64,000 bases of DNA from Algibacter amylolyticus (GTDB lineage Bacteria; Bacteroidota; Bacteroidia; Flavobacteriales; Flavobacteriaceae). Both the position numbers and the translations under genes were made by a program. The DNA lies in contig NZ_JACHGE010000003.1 of assembly GCF_014202225.1 (NCBI RefSeq), forward strand, positions 383,233 through 447,232. The letters run 5' to 3'. The notes below the pieces were generated by a model, which worked only from the letters and a program-made list of their open reading frames with translations, was not told the DNA's origin and searched no databases. Below, one piece after another: positions 1-8,000 of the stretch (position 1 is the first letter of the stretch; every line of letters starts with the position of its first letter).

Positions 1-1525
1 CTGGTTGCAAAGTGAATCTAACAAAAACAGAATCGCCATTGGCCGCTGTTAAGCTTGTAATTGGAAATGCATTACTATCCGCATTATCGCGAGTAGCATG
101 ATAGGAGATATTAACTCCCGTTTGCCCTCCTATTATCTGGCTCGTGTAATTTGCAAGGTTTATAAACTCAGAATTATCATTAGCTACATCGCAAAGGGCT
201 ATTCTAGATAATTGGCTAGTTCCTAATTCTTCTAAACTTATACTTAAAGTCCCAACATCAAAACAGCCCACACCACGTTGAAGTCTTACATATATAGTTT
301 CATCCGGATTTGTAAGTGCATAGGCATTAGGATTTAATATCGGATTATTTTCTAATCGAGCATCGGCTAAATTATTATAATAACTTAATACTAATCCGGT
401 TTGCGTGCCTACCATTAAAGCATCGTAACTTGTTAAATCAATAATTTCGGTACCTATAACATCTACATCGCAAACTACAGTATTATTATCAATAGCAATA
501 GGAAACAAAAGGTCAATTTCAACATCAATCGTGTCTTGTAAAACAATATCTGGACCAATACACATATCGTATGTAACGGTAGCTGTATACGTTGTTGTTT
601 CTTCTGGACAAATAGTAATTTGATCGCCTGTTCCAATAAGCACATTACTTGCGTTTCGCCACTGTACATTTGTTACTGGCGTACCATTGGGCGAGAACCT
701 CCAAGCTTCGTTAGTGGTGCTCCAAACACTGGTGTTCCTATCTACAGGAGTTGTAGCTACAGTTCCATCTATATTCTGAATACCAATAAGTGCGTTTTTT
801 CGATAATCAGCCGAGGCACTAGTTTCGCAGTTTAATGGCTTTTCTGTTATGTAAACTTCTATAATATTTGAACCCTCGTATAAAACAATTTGTGAAGTCG
901 ATCGACTAACTTCGCAATTAAAATGATTTAAATTTTCGTAACTAATAACAAATGCTCTTGAAGGCGCCGTACCTATTGTGTACGTTTTTATCTCTCCACA
1001 TTCATTTTCTGGTGTTCCCGGATCATCTGTACAACCAAATACATTATTATCGTTAGTTAAATCGTGGTAAGCACCAAAAATAGCGTTTGTTGGCATAGAA
1101 GCATTTGGTATACTACCAGCAAAAAATGGACTATCGGCAAGTGCTAAAGCAGTATTAAAGCTAATTATTCCATTGTCTCCTATTAACAGTTGGTTATAGC
1201 CCTCGGTGTAAAAACAAAAATCGAAAGGCATGGATAAAACGGCACTCCATTTATCATCGCCAGAAATACTAACTAAAGTTTCGTTTGTTAAGCCTGTTAA
1301 ATTAGTAAAAGGAATAGCGTTTACCTCATAAGATGTAGTTTCGCTAATTACGGTGTAATTGGCTTCTAACTCGAAACACCTATCGGCATTTACAGGATAA
1401 TCGCAATCTACAAAAACAGCATCTCCACCTTGGCTATCGGTAACCTCGATATAAGGCGAGTTATCTTGAGAAAATGAAAAAAAGGGAATAAAGAGCAGTA
1501 CTAAAAGGGGAAATCTTAACAGCAT
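1..1525 (-). CDS. Large secreted surface protein, 5' part (3' end outside window)
   Basis: I read an uninterrupted minus-strand frame from an ATG at 1525 to the window edge, about 508 residues. It opens with a signal peptide (MLRFPLLVLLFIPFFSFSQ) cleaved after the Q of SFSQ, typical of flavobacterial exported proteins. The first ~220 residues form a beta-rich domain with the pattern 'MPFDFCFYTEGYNQLLIGDNG', then 'FGAYHDL', which I know from the N-termini of flavobacterial proteins ending in the gliding-motility (CHU_C, type B) sorting domain. Ig-like modules with paired cysteines follow. The C-terminal sorting domain, which would prove type IX secretion, lies beyond position 1, so export by that route is inference. 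The gene is single in its direction, with a histidine kinase upstream on the same strand. Confidence 0.82.
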   Translation of the reverse strand, partial: MLLRFPLLVLLFIPFFSFSQDNSPYIEVTDSQGGDAVFVDCDYPVNADRCFELEANYTVISETTSYEVNAIPFTNLTGLTNETLVSISGDDKWSAVLSMPFDFCFYTEGYNQLLIGDNGIISFNTALALADSPFFAGSIPNASMPTNAIFGAYHDLTNDNNVFGCTDDPGTPENECGEIKTYTIGTAPSRAFVISYENLNHFNCEVSRSTSQIVLYEGSNIIEVYITEKPLNCETSASADYRKNALIGIQNIDGTVATTPVDRNTSVWSTTNEAWRFSPNGTPVTNVQWRNASNVLIGTGDQITICPEETTTYTATVTYDMCIGPDIVLQDTIDVEIDLLFPIAIDNNTVVCDVDVIGTEIIDLTSYDALMVGTQTGLVLSYYNNLADARLENNPILNPNAYALTNPDETIYVRLQRGVGCFDVGTLSISLEELGTSQLSRIALCDVANDNSEFINLANYTSQIIGGQTGVNISYHATRDNADSNAFPITSLTAANGDSVFVRFTLQP

Positions 1526-1790
1526 TAAAAATTCTTTATGAGGGATAAACAATTTAATATGATAAACTACCGAAAAAACACCCATAAGTTTTACCCCTGT
1601 AAATCCTTTTCCGTTAATTGATTTTAAAATTATATAAAAAAGCACCCATGTGCAATATTACCCGTTGTAACGCATAAAAAACAAGTCACTACGTTTAGCC
1701 TTAAACCTGCCGATTCTGGATATTTTCTAAAATAAAATGAGCTAGAAAATATATAAGTACTAAAACTAGCAGATCAGTAAATGCTTTAAA
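1526..1790. other. 265-bp intergenic region upstream of the surface protein gene
   Basis: No convincing gene. On the minus strand, about 40-80 bases before the ATG, there is a G-rich stretch (AGGGGTAAAACTTATGGGTG, then GTTTTTTCGGTAGTTTATC) that stands out from the AT-rich surroundings and probably contains the promoter or leader. A perfect short hairpin GCAC-CCAT-GTGC lies at 1642-1653. I see no T-run terminator after the histidine kinase gene. Confidence 0.4.
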
Positions 1791-3071
1791 CTATTTACCT
1801 ATTACTTTTAAAGGCCATGTAAACCAAAAACAACTACCCGACCCGTAAGTACTTTCTATACCTATTTCGCCATGGTTTAAGCTCACTATTTTTTTTACAA
1901 TCGATAAACCTAAACCAGAACTATCTAATCTGCTCTCTTCATTAGCAGTCCCAAACATTTCGAAAATAACATCATGAAATTCAGGTTTTATTCCCGGACC
2001 ATCATCTATAACTCCAAACTTTAAAAAATCAGCATTTAAAGAAGCTACCGTAATTTTTATTGTACCTTGATCCTTATCATGATACTTAACAGCGTTATTA
2101 ACCAAGTTAATTAAAACTTGCTCCAACTGACTGTAAGAACCTGTTATAGTATGTGTAACGCTAGGATACTTAAACTGGATGTTTTCCGGAATATTGATTA
2201 ATAACGGAATGTCTTTAAAAATATCTGCAGTGTTAAAAGTGGTAACACGAATGTTTCCTTCTCCAGCTCTAGAGTATTCTAAAATAGAAGTAACAAGTGC
2301 GTTCATCCTAATAGAACTTTCTTTAATCATAGAGAATATATGGCGTCCATCTTCATTAAAATCTTTAAAATAATCATCTTCAATAATTGAAATTAAGGAA
2401 TCTATATTAGTTAATGGCGCTTTTAAATCATGAGAAACGATATAAGAAAACTGTTCTAACTTAGCATTAGATTCTGTTAGTTTTAAGGTTTTATCTTCCA
2501 ACTCTTTTAAATGTGTATTACTCTCTTTTGTAAACACATAAAACATACAAAAGACAACAACAAACATTAAAAAATCATTTATTACTCTAATTAAATAATT
2601 GTAATGTTCCGGTAAATAAAAAACAGGTTCGAACTTAGTAAAATGAAACTCTAAATAAATCCATAACACAATGGGTAGCAAGGATAAAATAGTTCTTAAG
2701 TTTTTATTATCTCCTTTTATAAAAATAAGAGGTAAGCCAATTAATGATACTAAAAAATATTGATAATGTAATTTTGAACCCAGCAGTATTGCAGTAGTAA
2801 AAACCATTATAAAGTTAGAAGCTATATAGTTTATTATAGCAATTTTAAATAGTCTTTTAAAATTTAAAATTAAAGTTGTGCTCGATGTTATAAATGGTAT
2901 AACTACAACTAAAATTATTAAATTTGGCCAGCTGAAAAGAACTCCATATATTATAAAAGATATAGAGATTGAAAACGTTATTAAGGACATCATATTTACT
3001 ATCCTAACCCTTTTAATCCAATCTGGATTTAAGGTAGAATTGATGCCTATATTTAATATATTACTTAACAA
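1791..3071 (-). CDS. Membrane sensor histidine kinase (HisKA + HATPase_c)
   Basis: Senses an unknown signal, autophosphorylates on His and passes the phosphate to a response regulator; the kinase core is cytoplasmic. Residues ~25-180 contain about six hydrophobic segments (for example 28-43, 50-68, 75-97, 104-118, 128-140, 163-181). A short coiled coil (185-205) leads to the H-box FSYIVSHDLKAPL with His214. N-box (LINLVNNAVKYH, ~320-331), G1 (DDGPGI, 356-361) and G2 (SGLGLSIVKKI, 385-395) are intact. There is no REC, PAS or HAMP domain. The frame starts at a TTG (3071) one codon after a stop; the first ATG is at residue 27, so the start is uncertain. I prefer the TTG because residues 1-26 look family-like. 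No response regulator is adjacent, so its partner is unknown. Confidence 0.88.
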   Translation of the reverse strand: MLSNILNIGINSTLNPDWIKRVRIVNMMSLITFSISISFIIYGVLFSWPNLIILVVVIPFITSSTTLILNFKRLFKIAIINYIASNFIMVFTTAILLGSKLHYQYFLVSLIGLPLIFIKGDNKNLRTILSLLPIVLWIYLEFHFTKFEPVFYLPEHYNYLIRVINDFLMFVVVFCMFYVFTKESNTHLKELEDKTLKLTESNAKLEQFSYIVSHDLKAPLTNIDSLISIIEDDYFKDFNEDGRHIFSMIKESSIRMNALVTSILEYSRAGEGNIRVTTFNTADIFKDIPLLINIPENIQFKYPSVTHTITGSYSQLEQVLINLVNNAVKYHDKDQGTIKITVASLNADFLKFGVIDDGPGIKPEFHDVIFEMFGTANEESRLDSSGLGLSIVKKIVSLNHGEIGIESTYGSGSCFWFTWPLKVIGK

Positions 3072-3185
3072 TTTTTAAGTTTTAAGCCAACATTTTATCC
3101 TGAATAAATGCATATTTAAACGGACTACGAAGATAGAAGAAATTTCAGGTATGTTAATAGAAATATTCCTATAAAAACTAAAGTT

Positions 3186-4745
3186 TTAATCTTCAGGTGG
3201 AAACCCGTGAATTTGCTCGAAAACTTCATCGAAATTTGAACGCAAATAGGAATTTAATTTCTTACGATAATCTCCTTTTAACCAATCTACAAAGTTATAT
3301 GTACTTTTACTAATACACTTTGTATAGCGTTGAATTCTAAAATCGATATCATCACCAAGTTGTTTCGCAAGCGCCAAAGCATCGTAAACATCTTCGCTGT
3401 TTTCAATACAAATTTTAGCATGTTGTTCTATGGATCGCTCTAAAACAACTTTTGATGACTCTCCGTTTCTAATAGAATCTACATACGTTTTCTGGATATC
3501 GAAATGTACGTCTTCAGATTTAGCAAACTCTGCACGTAAAGCATCTGGCATTTCATATCTAAAATTGCTTTCTAACTCGTCATCCGTTAAAATAGAATCT
3601 AAATAATAGGTTGGCGATTTAAAAATACGTTGCCAATCTAAACCATCGCCCCAAGGACCAAAACGGTGGAAGTTGTTACCTAAATCGATAACAGAAAAGG
3701 TCTTCTTATCCTTTAAAATACGAGATCCACGACCAATCATTTGGTAGTAAAGTGTTAAAGATTTTGTTGCTCTATTTAAAATAATACTTTCTACTGTTGG
3801 CTCATCAAAACCGGTAGTTAAAATACTAACTGAAGTTAAAACGGCACCTGGAGTATTTTTAAACCATTTTAATATCATGGAACGCTCCTTTTTAGTATTC
3901 GTATTATCCAAATGCGCTACTGGGTATCCCGCCCTTCTAAACGTGTCGTAAACATGTAAAGATGTTGTAATACCATTATTAAAGATAAGCGTTTTCTTTC
4001 CTTTAGCACGCTCCTCATAAGCTTGTAATAACTTGGATAACATGTCGTTATCCGTATATAAATCCTCAGAAGATTTAACTGTATAATCACCATTCGCTCC
4101 TACCACTAAAGATGTTAATCCAACATTATAGGTAAACATTTCAGCTCGTGCTAAAAAGCCATTCTCGATAAGCGATTCAATACTTTCTCCAACAATAAGT
4201 TCATCGTAATTATCGGTCATTGGTAATTCAATACTAGAACTTAAAGGTGTTGCAGTAACGCCTAAAATAAACGATTTACTAAAAAACTTAAATAGTTTTG
4301 TAAATGAGTTATAATGTGCCTCATCAATAATTACTAGACCTATATCGGAAATATCTAGTTTGTCGTCATTTAATCTATTATTTAAGGTTTCAACCATAGC
4401 AACAAAACAGCTAAAATCTGCTTGATCACTTAAATCGGCCTTACTATCTACCACTTTATTATGCACACCAAACTCGGTAAGCATATTAGAAGTCTGCTTA
4501 CACAACTCAATTCGGTGTGTAAGTACTAACACTTTCTTTTTGTGGTGCTTTAAATATTGTCTAACTATTTCAGAAAATATAACCGTTTTACCTCCACCTG
4601 TTGGCAATTGGTAAAGCAAGTGATAATCCTCTGGAGATTCCTCAAAAGCAGTAAAAATCTTATCTATCGCACCTTTCTGATAACTGTATAAACTTTTACC
4701 TTCTGCTCTTTCTTCTAATTCTAATTCTGCTTTTGTAACCGACAT
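3186..4745 (-). CDS. SF2 DEAD/DEAH-box helicase (SSL2/RadD-like)
   Basis: ATP-driven nucleic acid helicase or translocase of superfamily 2. Motif I is LPTGGGKT (47-54), motif II DEAH (141-144), motif III TAT (164-166). The C-terminal half has motif V (TTGFDEP) and motif VI (YQMIGRGSR), so both RecA-like domains are complete. The length of 519 residues fits the bacterial RadD/YejH-like group of SSL2-type helicases, which act in DNA repair; the exact role here is inference. The extra ~150 residues after motif VI are charged and not recognised. The start ATG at 4745 has a TAnnTTTG promoter match just upstream. The gene is followed at 115 bp by the histidine kinase on the same strand. Confidence 0.88.
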   Translation of the reverse strand: MSVTKAELELEERAEGKSLYSYQKGAIDKIFTAFEESPEDYHLLYQLPTGGGKTVIFSEIVRQYLKHHKKKVLVLTHRIELCKQTSNMLTEFGVHNKVVDSKADLSDQADFSCFVAMVETLNNRLNDDKLDISDIGLVIIDEAHYNSFTKLFKFFSKSFILGVTATPLSSSIELPMTDNYDELIVGESIESLIENGFLARAEMFTYNVGLTSLVVGANGDYTVKSSEDLYTDNDMLSKLLQAYEERAKGKKTLIFNNGITTSLHVYDTFRRAGYPVAHLDNTNTKKERSMILKWFKNTPGAVLTSVSILTTGFDEPTVESIILNRATKSLTLYYQMIGRGSRILKDKKTFSVIDLGNNFHRFGPWGDGLDWQRIFKSPTYYLDSILTDDELESNFRYEMPDALRAEFAKSEDVHFDIQKTYVDSIRNGESSKVVLERSIEQHAKICIENSEDVYDALALAKQLGDDIDFRIQRYTKCISKSTYNFVDWLKGDYRKKLNSYLRSNFDEVFEQIHGFPPED

Positions 4746-4765
4746 ATTTTAAATTTTGAAACGTG

Positions 4766-4773
4766 CAAAAATA
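4766..4773 (-). promoter_or_regulatory. Putative Bacteroidota -7 box for the helicase gene
   Basis: The minus strand reads TATTTTTG, matching TAnnTTTG, 21 bases before the ATG at 4745. No clear TTG -33 box is visible, so this rests on the -7 match and position alone. Confidence 0.4.
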
Positions 4774-4976
4774 ACATCTTTAAAGGGGTTATCAAGCATT
4801 TTTGCTGTGAAATTATTAAACTAATATCAACAGCTTTAAAATCAGACCAAATTATAAGATTATAAATAACCTCTAACCCTCTGAAATACAATATTTTTAA
4901 CTAAAAAATCCTCACATTTAATAATCTTGTAAAATGTTAAATTTAATATTTATCTTATATTTTTAAAAGGTTTTGA

Positions 4977-4984
4977 TACTTTTG
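4977..4984 (+). promoter_or_regulatory. Putative Bacteroidota -7 box for the aldo/keto reductase gene
   Basis: TACTTTTG matches TAnnTTTG and lies 19 bases before the ATG at 5004, in an otherwise gene-free AT-rich 258-bp gap. Confidence 0.42.
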
Positions 4985-5003
4985 ATTTTCTTAATAGACC
5001 ATT

Positions 5004-6017
5004 ATGAAAGCAAACGATAAATCTGGAGTAAAAGAATATTTAGCTACCGAAAACAGGTATGAAAACATGACCTACAAACGATCGGGAAAAAGCGGCGTTT
5101 TGCTGCCCGCTATTTCTATTGGCTTATGGCATAATTTTGGGTTTATTGATCCTATACAAAATGGCCGAGAAATTTTAAGAACGGCGTTCGATTTAGGAAT
5201 TACCCATTTCGATTTAGCCAATAATTATGGACCACCTTACGGATCTGCCGAAGAGAATTTTGGCACCATTTTTAAAAAGGATTTTAAATCGTACCGCGAC
5301 GAATTATTTATTGCGACCAAGGCAGGTTACGATATGTGGCCAGGGCCTTATGGCGATTTTGGGTCTCGAAAATATTTAATATCAAGCTTAGATCAAAGTT
5401 TAAAACGTATGGGCTTAGATTATGTCGATATTTTTTATCATCATAGACCAGATCCAGACACGCCTTTAGAAGAAACCATGGGGGCATTGGCAGATATTGT
5501 GCGCCAAGGCAAAGCCTTATATGTTGGTATTTCTAATTATAATCCAGAAGATACTCAAAAGGCCGCAGAACTTTTAAAGGATTCAAAAGTGCCCTTTATT
5601 CTGCACCAAGCTAGATACTCAATGTTCGATCGCTGGGTTGAAGATAGTCTTCTTGATACTTTAGAAAACAACGGTGTGGGCTGTATTGCCTTTTCTCCTT
5701 TAGCGCAAGGTATGCTTACCGATAAATATTTAAACGGTGTCCCGGAAGGGTCTCGTGCTGCCAAAGAATTAACGTATTTAAATAAAGAATCGGTTACAGA
5801 TAATTTAGATAAGATTAGAAAGTTGGATGCTATTGCAAAAGAACGCGGACAAAAACTATCTCAAATGGCTATTGCTTGGATATTAAGACAACCGCAGGTA
5901 GCATCGGTATTAGTGGGTGCTAGTTCTTCAAATCAATTGAAAGAAAATGTAAAAGGTTTAGATTTATTGAAATTTTCAGATGAAGAATTGAAGTTGATTG
6001 AAAGCATAATAGCATAA
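5004..6017 (+). CDS. Aldo/keto reductase (YghZ / L-glyceraldehyde-3-phosphate reductase-like)
   Basis: Cytoplasmic NADPH-dependent reductase with a TIM barrel. The catalytic tetrad is visible: Asp70, Tyr75 (FDLANNYG), Lys106 (ATKAGYDMWPG) and His146/147 (YHHRPD). The loop 'MWPGPYGDFGSRKYL' and the overall length of 337 residues place it with the YghZ/Kv-beta-like group, whose E. coli member reduces L-glyceraldehyde 3-phosphate and methylglyoxal. The C-terminal cofactor motif (VLVGASSSNQLKENV) is intact. The physiological substrate here is unknown, so I give no symbol. It is monocistronic, convergent with a secreted protein gene only 8 bp away, and I see no terminator hairpin between them. Confidence 0.9.
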   Translation: MKANDKSGVKEYLATENRYENMTYKRSGKSGVLLPAISIGLWHNFGFIDPIQNGREILRTAFDLGITHFDLANNYGPPYGSAEENFGTIFKKDFKSYRDELFIATKAGYDMWPGPYGDFGSRKYLISSLDQSLKRMGLDYVDIFYHHRPDPDTPLEETMGALADIVRQGKALYVGISNYNPEDTQKAAELLKDSKVPFILHQARYSMFDRWVEDSLLDTLENNGVGCIAFSPLAQGMLTDKYLNGVPEGSRAAKELTYLNKESVTDNLDKIRKLDAIAKERGQKLSQMAIAWILRQPQVASVLVGASSSNQLKENVKGLDLLKFSDEELKLIESIIA

Positions 6018-6025
6018 AAAAACAA

Positions 6026-6697
6026 CTACTCTTTAATAATAATAATAGTCACTTTTACCCCTTTGGAAAGCGCCCATACCTTTCCAGAGATTACCTTATT
6101 CCATTCATCTAAAATTCTATATTCTGCGGTATTAGGTCCCGACGAACCTTCGTTAACAGCATAAAAATCAATTTTATTAAGGCCGTCTTTTAGCTTTAAC
6201 TTAAAGCCGCCAAACCCTTCGGTTAAATATGCACCCGATTTTATCACGTCATCATCCACTAAAACTCTTAGTACATCGCCATCAATAGCGCTATAATCCC
6301 TGTATTTGATATATATAAATTTAGATTTTGTTCTATAATCGCCCCAATACGCATCTTCTTTTAATCCGGCGTTTTCACCATGACCTTCAGGCAACAACTC
6401 TTTTTCTACCTGCCCTAACCTTTTACTATATAATTCTCCCGGATTCCCAAACTCTTCTTCCGGAAACATAGAAAAATCTTTTTTAGGCATTTCTAGATTT
6501 GGTGCTACTTTAGGTCTGTTTAAACCAATTGAGTTAGCGCTTTCAATAGGTTTTGAAGGTGTTAATGGTGCTATATCTGCTGTATCTTTTTTACTTTCTA
6601 CGGCAGGTATAGAAAAAGATTTATTTTTACTATCTATTTGCGCTTCAATAGACAGCGAAAAGCATATTAAAATAAGTAAAAAAGCATAAGGTTTCAT
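6026..6697 (-). CDS. Secreted conserved hypothetical protein
   Basis: Not assigned to a known function. The ATG at 6697 gives 223 residues; the frame opens one codon earlier at a TTG, which I do not use. Residues 1-20 (MKPYAFLLILICFSLSIEAQ) are a signal peptide with an A-Q cleavage site. A low-complexity Ser/Pro/Lys region (~25-75) is followed by a compact beta-rich domain (~120-223) with 'DYSAIDGDVLRVLVDDDVI' and 'LNKIDFYAVNEGSSGPNTAEY'. That domain is reminiscent of secreted flavobacterial proteins of unknown role; a periplasmic or surface location is inferred from the signal peptide. It ends convergently with the aldo/keto reductase. Confidence 0.72.
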   Translation of the reverse strand: MKPYAFLLILICFSLSIEAQIDSKNKSFSIPAVESKKDTADIAPLTPSKPIESANSIGLNRPKVAPNLEMPKKDFSMFPEEEFGNPGELYSKRLGQVEKELLPEGHGENAGLKEDAYWGDYRTKSKFIYIKYRDYSAIDGDVLRVLVDDDVIKSGAYLTEGFGGFKLKLKDGLNKIDFYAVNEGSSGPNTAEYRILDEWNKVISGKVWALSKGVKVTIIIIKE

Positions 6698-6950
6698 CAA
6701 TCTATTATCAATTTATAGTTTATGGATTGAGGGCTATTAATTTATCAAAGATATTTCTTTCTTAGAAAATCACCCCGTTTAATCCCAATATTTAGTAATG
6801 GTTTAACAAATACCATACCTAAACCAATCAAAATTTAACAAAAACCCATATCTATTTTCAATGTTTTACTTCATTTTAATATAAATACCGTATTATTTCG
6901 ATACTGTTTTTGTGACTTCTAGGAAATATTAACATTTTAAAATCTATTTT

Positions 6951-7505
6951 ATGAGACACTCAAAATTAGTACCAGAAGTAAATGCGGGATCTATGGCAGA
7001 TATTGCATTTTTATTACTCATCTTTTTTCTAGTAACCGCTACGATATCTTCCGATGAAGGTATAAACCGAGTCCTTCCAAAAGACTGTCCTACCAACGAT
7101 TGTGGTGGTATTATTGCCGAACGAAATATTTTAAGAATTGCCATTAATAGTACTGATGATATTCTAATTGAAGATGAACTCGTAACCTTATCTGAAATTA
7201 AAGAGATTGTTAAAAACTTTGCGGATAATAATGGTGATGCGAGTTGTAATTATTGCCATGGTAATAAAGCATCGACTGCTTCAGATAACCCTAACAAAGC
7301 CGTTATATCCTTACAAAACAGCAAGCAAACAACTTACAAAACCTTTGTTGCTGTGCAAAATGAATTAACAAAAGCCTATTATGAACTAAGACAAGGATAC
7401 AGCTTAAATGTGTTAGGAAAACCTGCTGTAAATTTAACAACAGCTGAAGAAAACCAAGTGAAAAAGGCTTATCCTTTTATTATTTCGGAAGCTGAAACGA
7501 AATAA
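6951..7505 (+). CDS. ExbD/TolR family biopolymer transport protein
   Basis: Inner-membrane component of a proton-driven energising complex (ExbB-ExbD-TonB or TolQ-TolR type). The N-terminus MRHSKLVPEVNAGSMADIAF carries the conserved Asp17 at the start of the single membrane helix (~17-33), which in the family carries protons; a periplasmic domain follows. At 184 residues it is longer than E. coli ExbD (141), with a Cys-containing insert: C47, C52 and C100-N-Y-C103-H104. The last is formally a CxxCH motif, but a heme is not otherwise supported. No exbB or tonB gene is adjacent, so the partner must be elsewhere. A strong terminator follows the stop. Confidence 0.86.
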   Translation: MRHSKLVPEVNAGSMADIAFLLLIFFLVTATISSDEGINRVLPKDCPTNDCGGIIAERNILRIAINSTDDILIEDELVTLSEIKEIVKNFADNNGDASCNYCHGNKASTASDNPNKAVISLQNSKQTTYKTFVAVQNELTKAYYELRQGYSLNVLGKPAVNLTTAEENQVKKAYPFIISEAETK

Positions 7506-7520
7506 ATTACAATTTTTAAG

Positions 7521-7561
7521 ATTGAGTTATTTTGGCGGCAAACTTAATAACTCAATTTTTT
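7521..7561 (+). terminator. Intrinsic terminator after the exbD-like gene
   Basis: Perfect 11-bp stem, ATTGAGTTATT (7521-7531) with AATAACTCAAT (7546-7556), a 14-base loop, then a run of T. It sits 15 bases after the stop and separates the gene from a convergent lipoprotein gene. Confidence 0.8.
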
Positions 7562-7566
7562 ATGCT

Positions 7567-7986
7567 TTAAAGCTTAAGAATACCATATTCAATTTTCACT
7601 TTTTTTCTTCCCCAGGTTTTAGCGGCTTTAACATCTTCGCCCATATAAACATCAATTCTATTTCTCCATTTAGAGTGCATTTTATCCTTAACCCAATATA
7701 CACCTTTAAGTCCTTCAATTTTTACTGGAGTATCCTGCTTTAATCCTAGTTTTAGTAAATCTCTAGAAACCGCAATATACTTTAGCCCTGGTTTTAAGCT
7801 ATCTCCAAACGCCGTTATATGCGGATTCGAATTGGTTTGGTAAGCCAAAGAGTTATAAGCGGTAGCTGTAACTTGTAAAGGCTTCCAAACATAGTTGTCT
7901 TCAATGGTTGGTTTAGACTTGCCACAGCTTAAAACTATAAAAACACAAATACAAATAAAGGTTTTTAAAATTATAGTTTTATTCAT
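7567..7986 (-). CDS. 3D-domain lipoprotein
   Basis: A 139-residue lipoprotein: the N-terminal hydrophobic segment ends in a lipobox (IVLSCGKS), so Cys21 is the likely lipidated residue. The rest is a single 3D domain (named for three conserved aspartates; related to MltA/RlpA double-psi beta barrels), with 'VTATAYNS' at its start, 'AVSRDLLKLG' in the middle and 'RIDVYMGEDVKAAKTWGRKKVKIEY' as the hallmark end. Family members act on or bind peptidoglycan, but enzymatic activity is not shown for such short forms. It lies 14 bp downstream of the E1 gene on the same strand and could be co-transcribed with it. Confidence 0.82.
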   Translation of the reverse strand: MNKTIILKTFICICVFIVLSCGKSKPTIEDNYVWKPLQVTATAYNSLAYQTNSNPHITAFGDSLKPGLKYIAVSRDLLKLGLKQDTPVKIEGLKGVYWVKDKMHSKWRNRIDVYMGEDVKAAKTWGRKKVKIEYGILKL

Positions 7987-8000
7987 CCTAAAGGTAATAC

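Noticed and set aside
620..835. 71-codon plus-strand frame opposite the first surface gene
   Set aside because: It lies wholly within the minus-strand surface protein frame, has no start context and no recognisable protein pattern.
7248..7264. Heme-binding CxxCH site in the ExbD-like protein
   Set aside because: A single CxxCH in an otherwise normal ExbD domain, with no cytochrome context, is not enough for a heme protein call.
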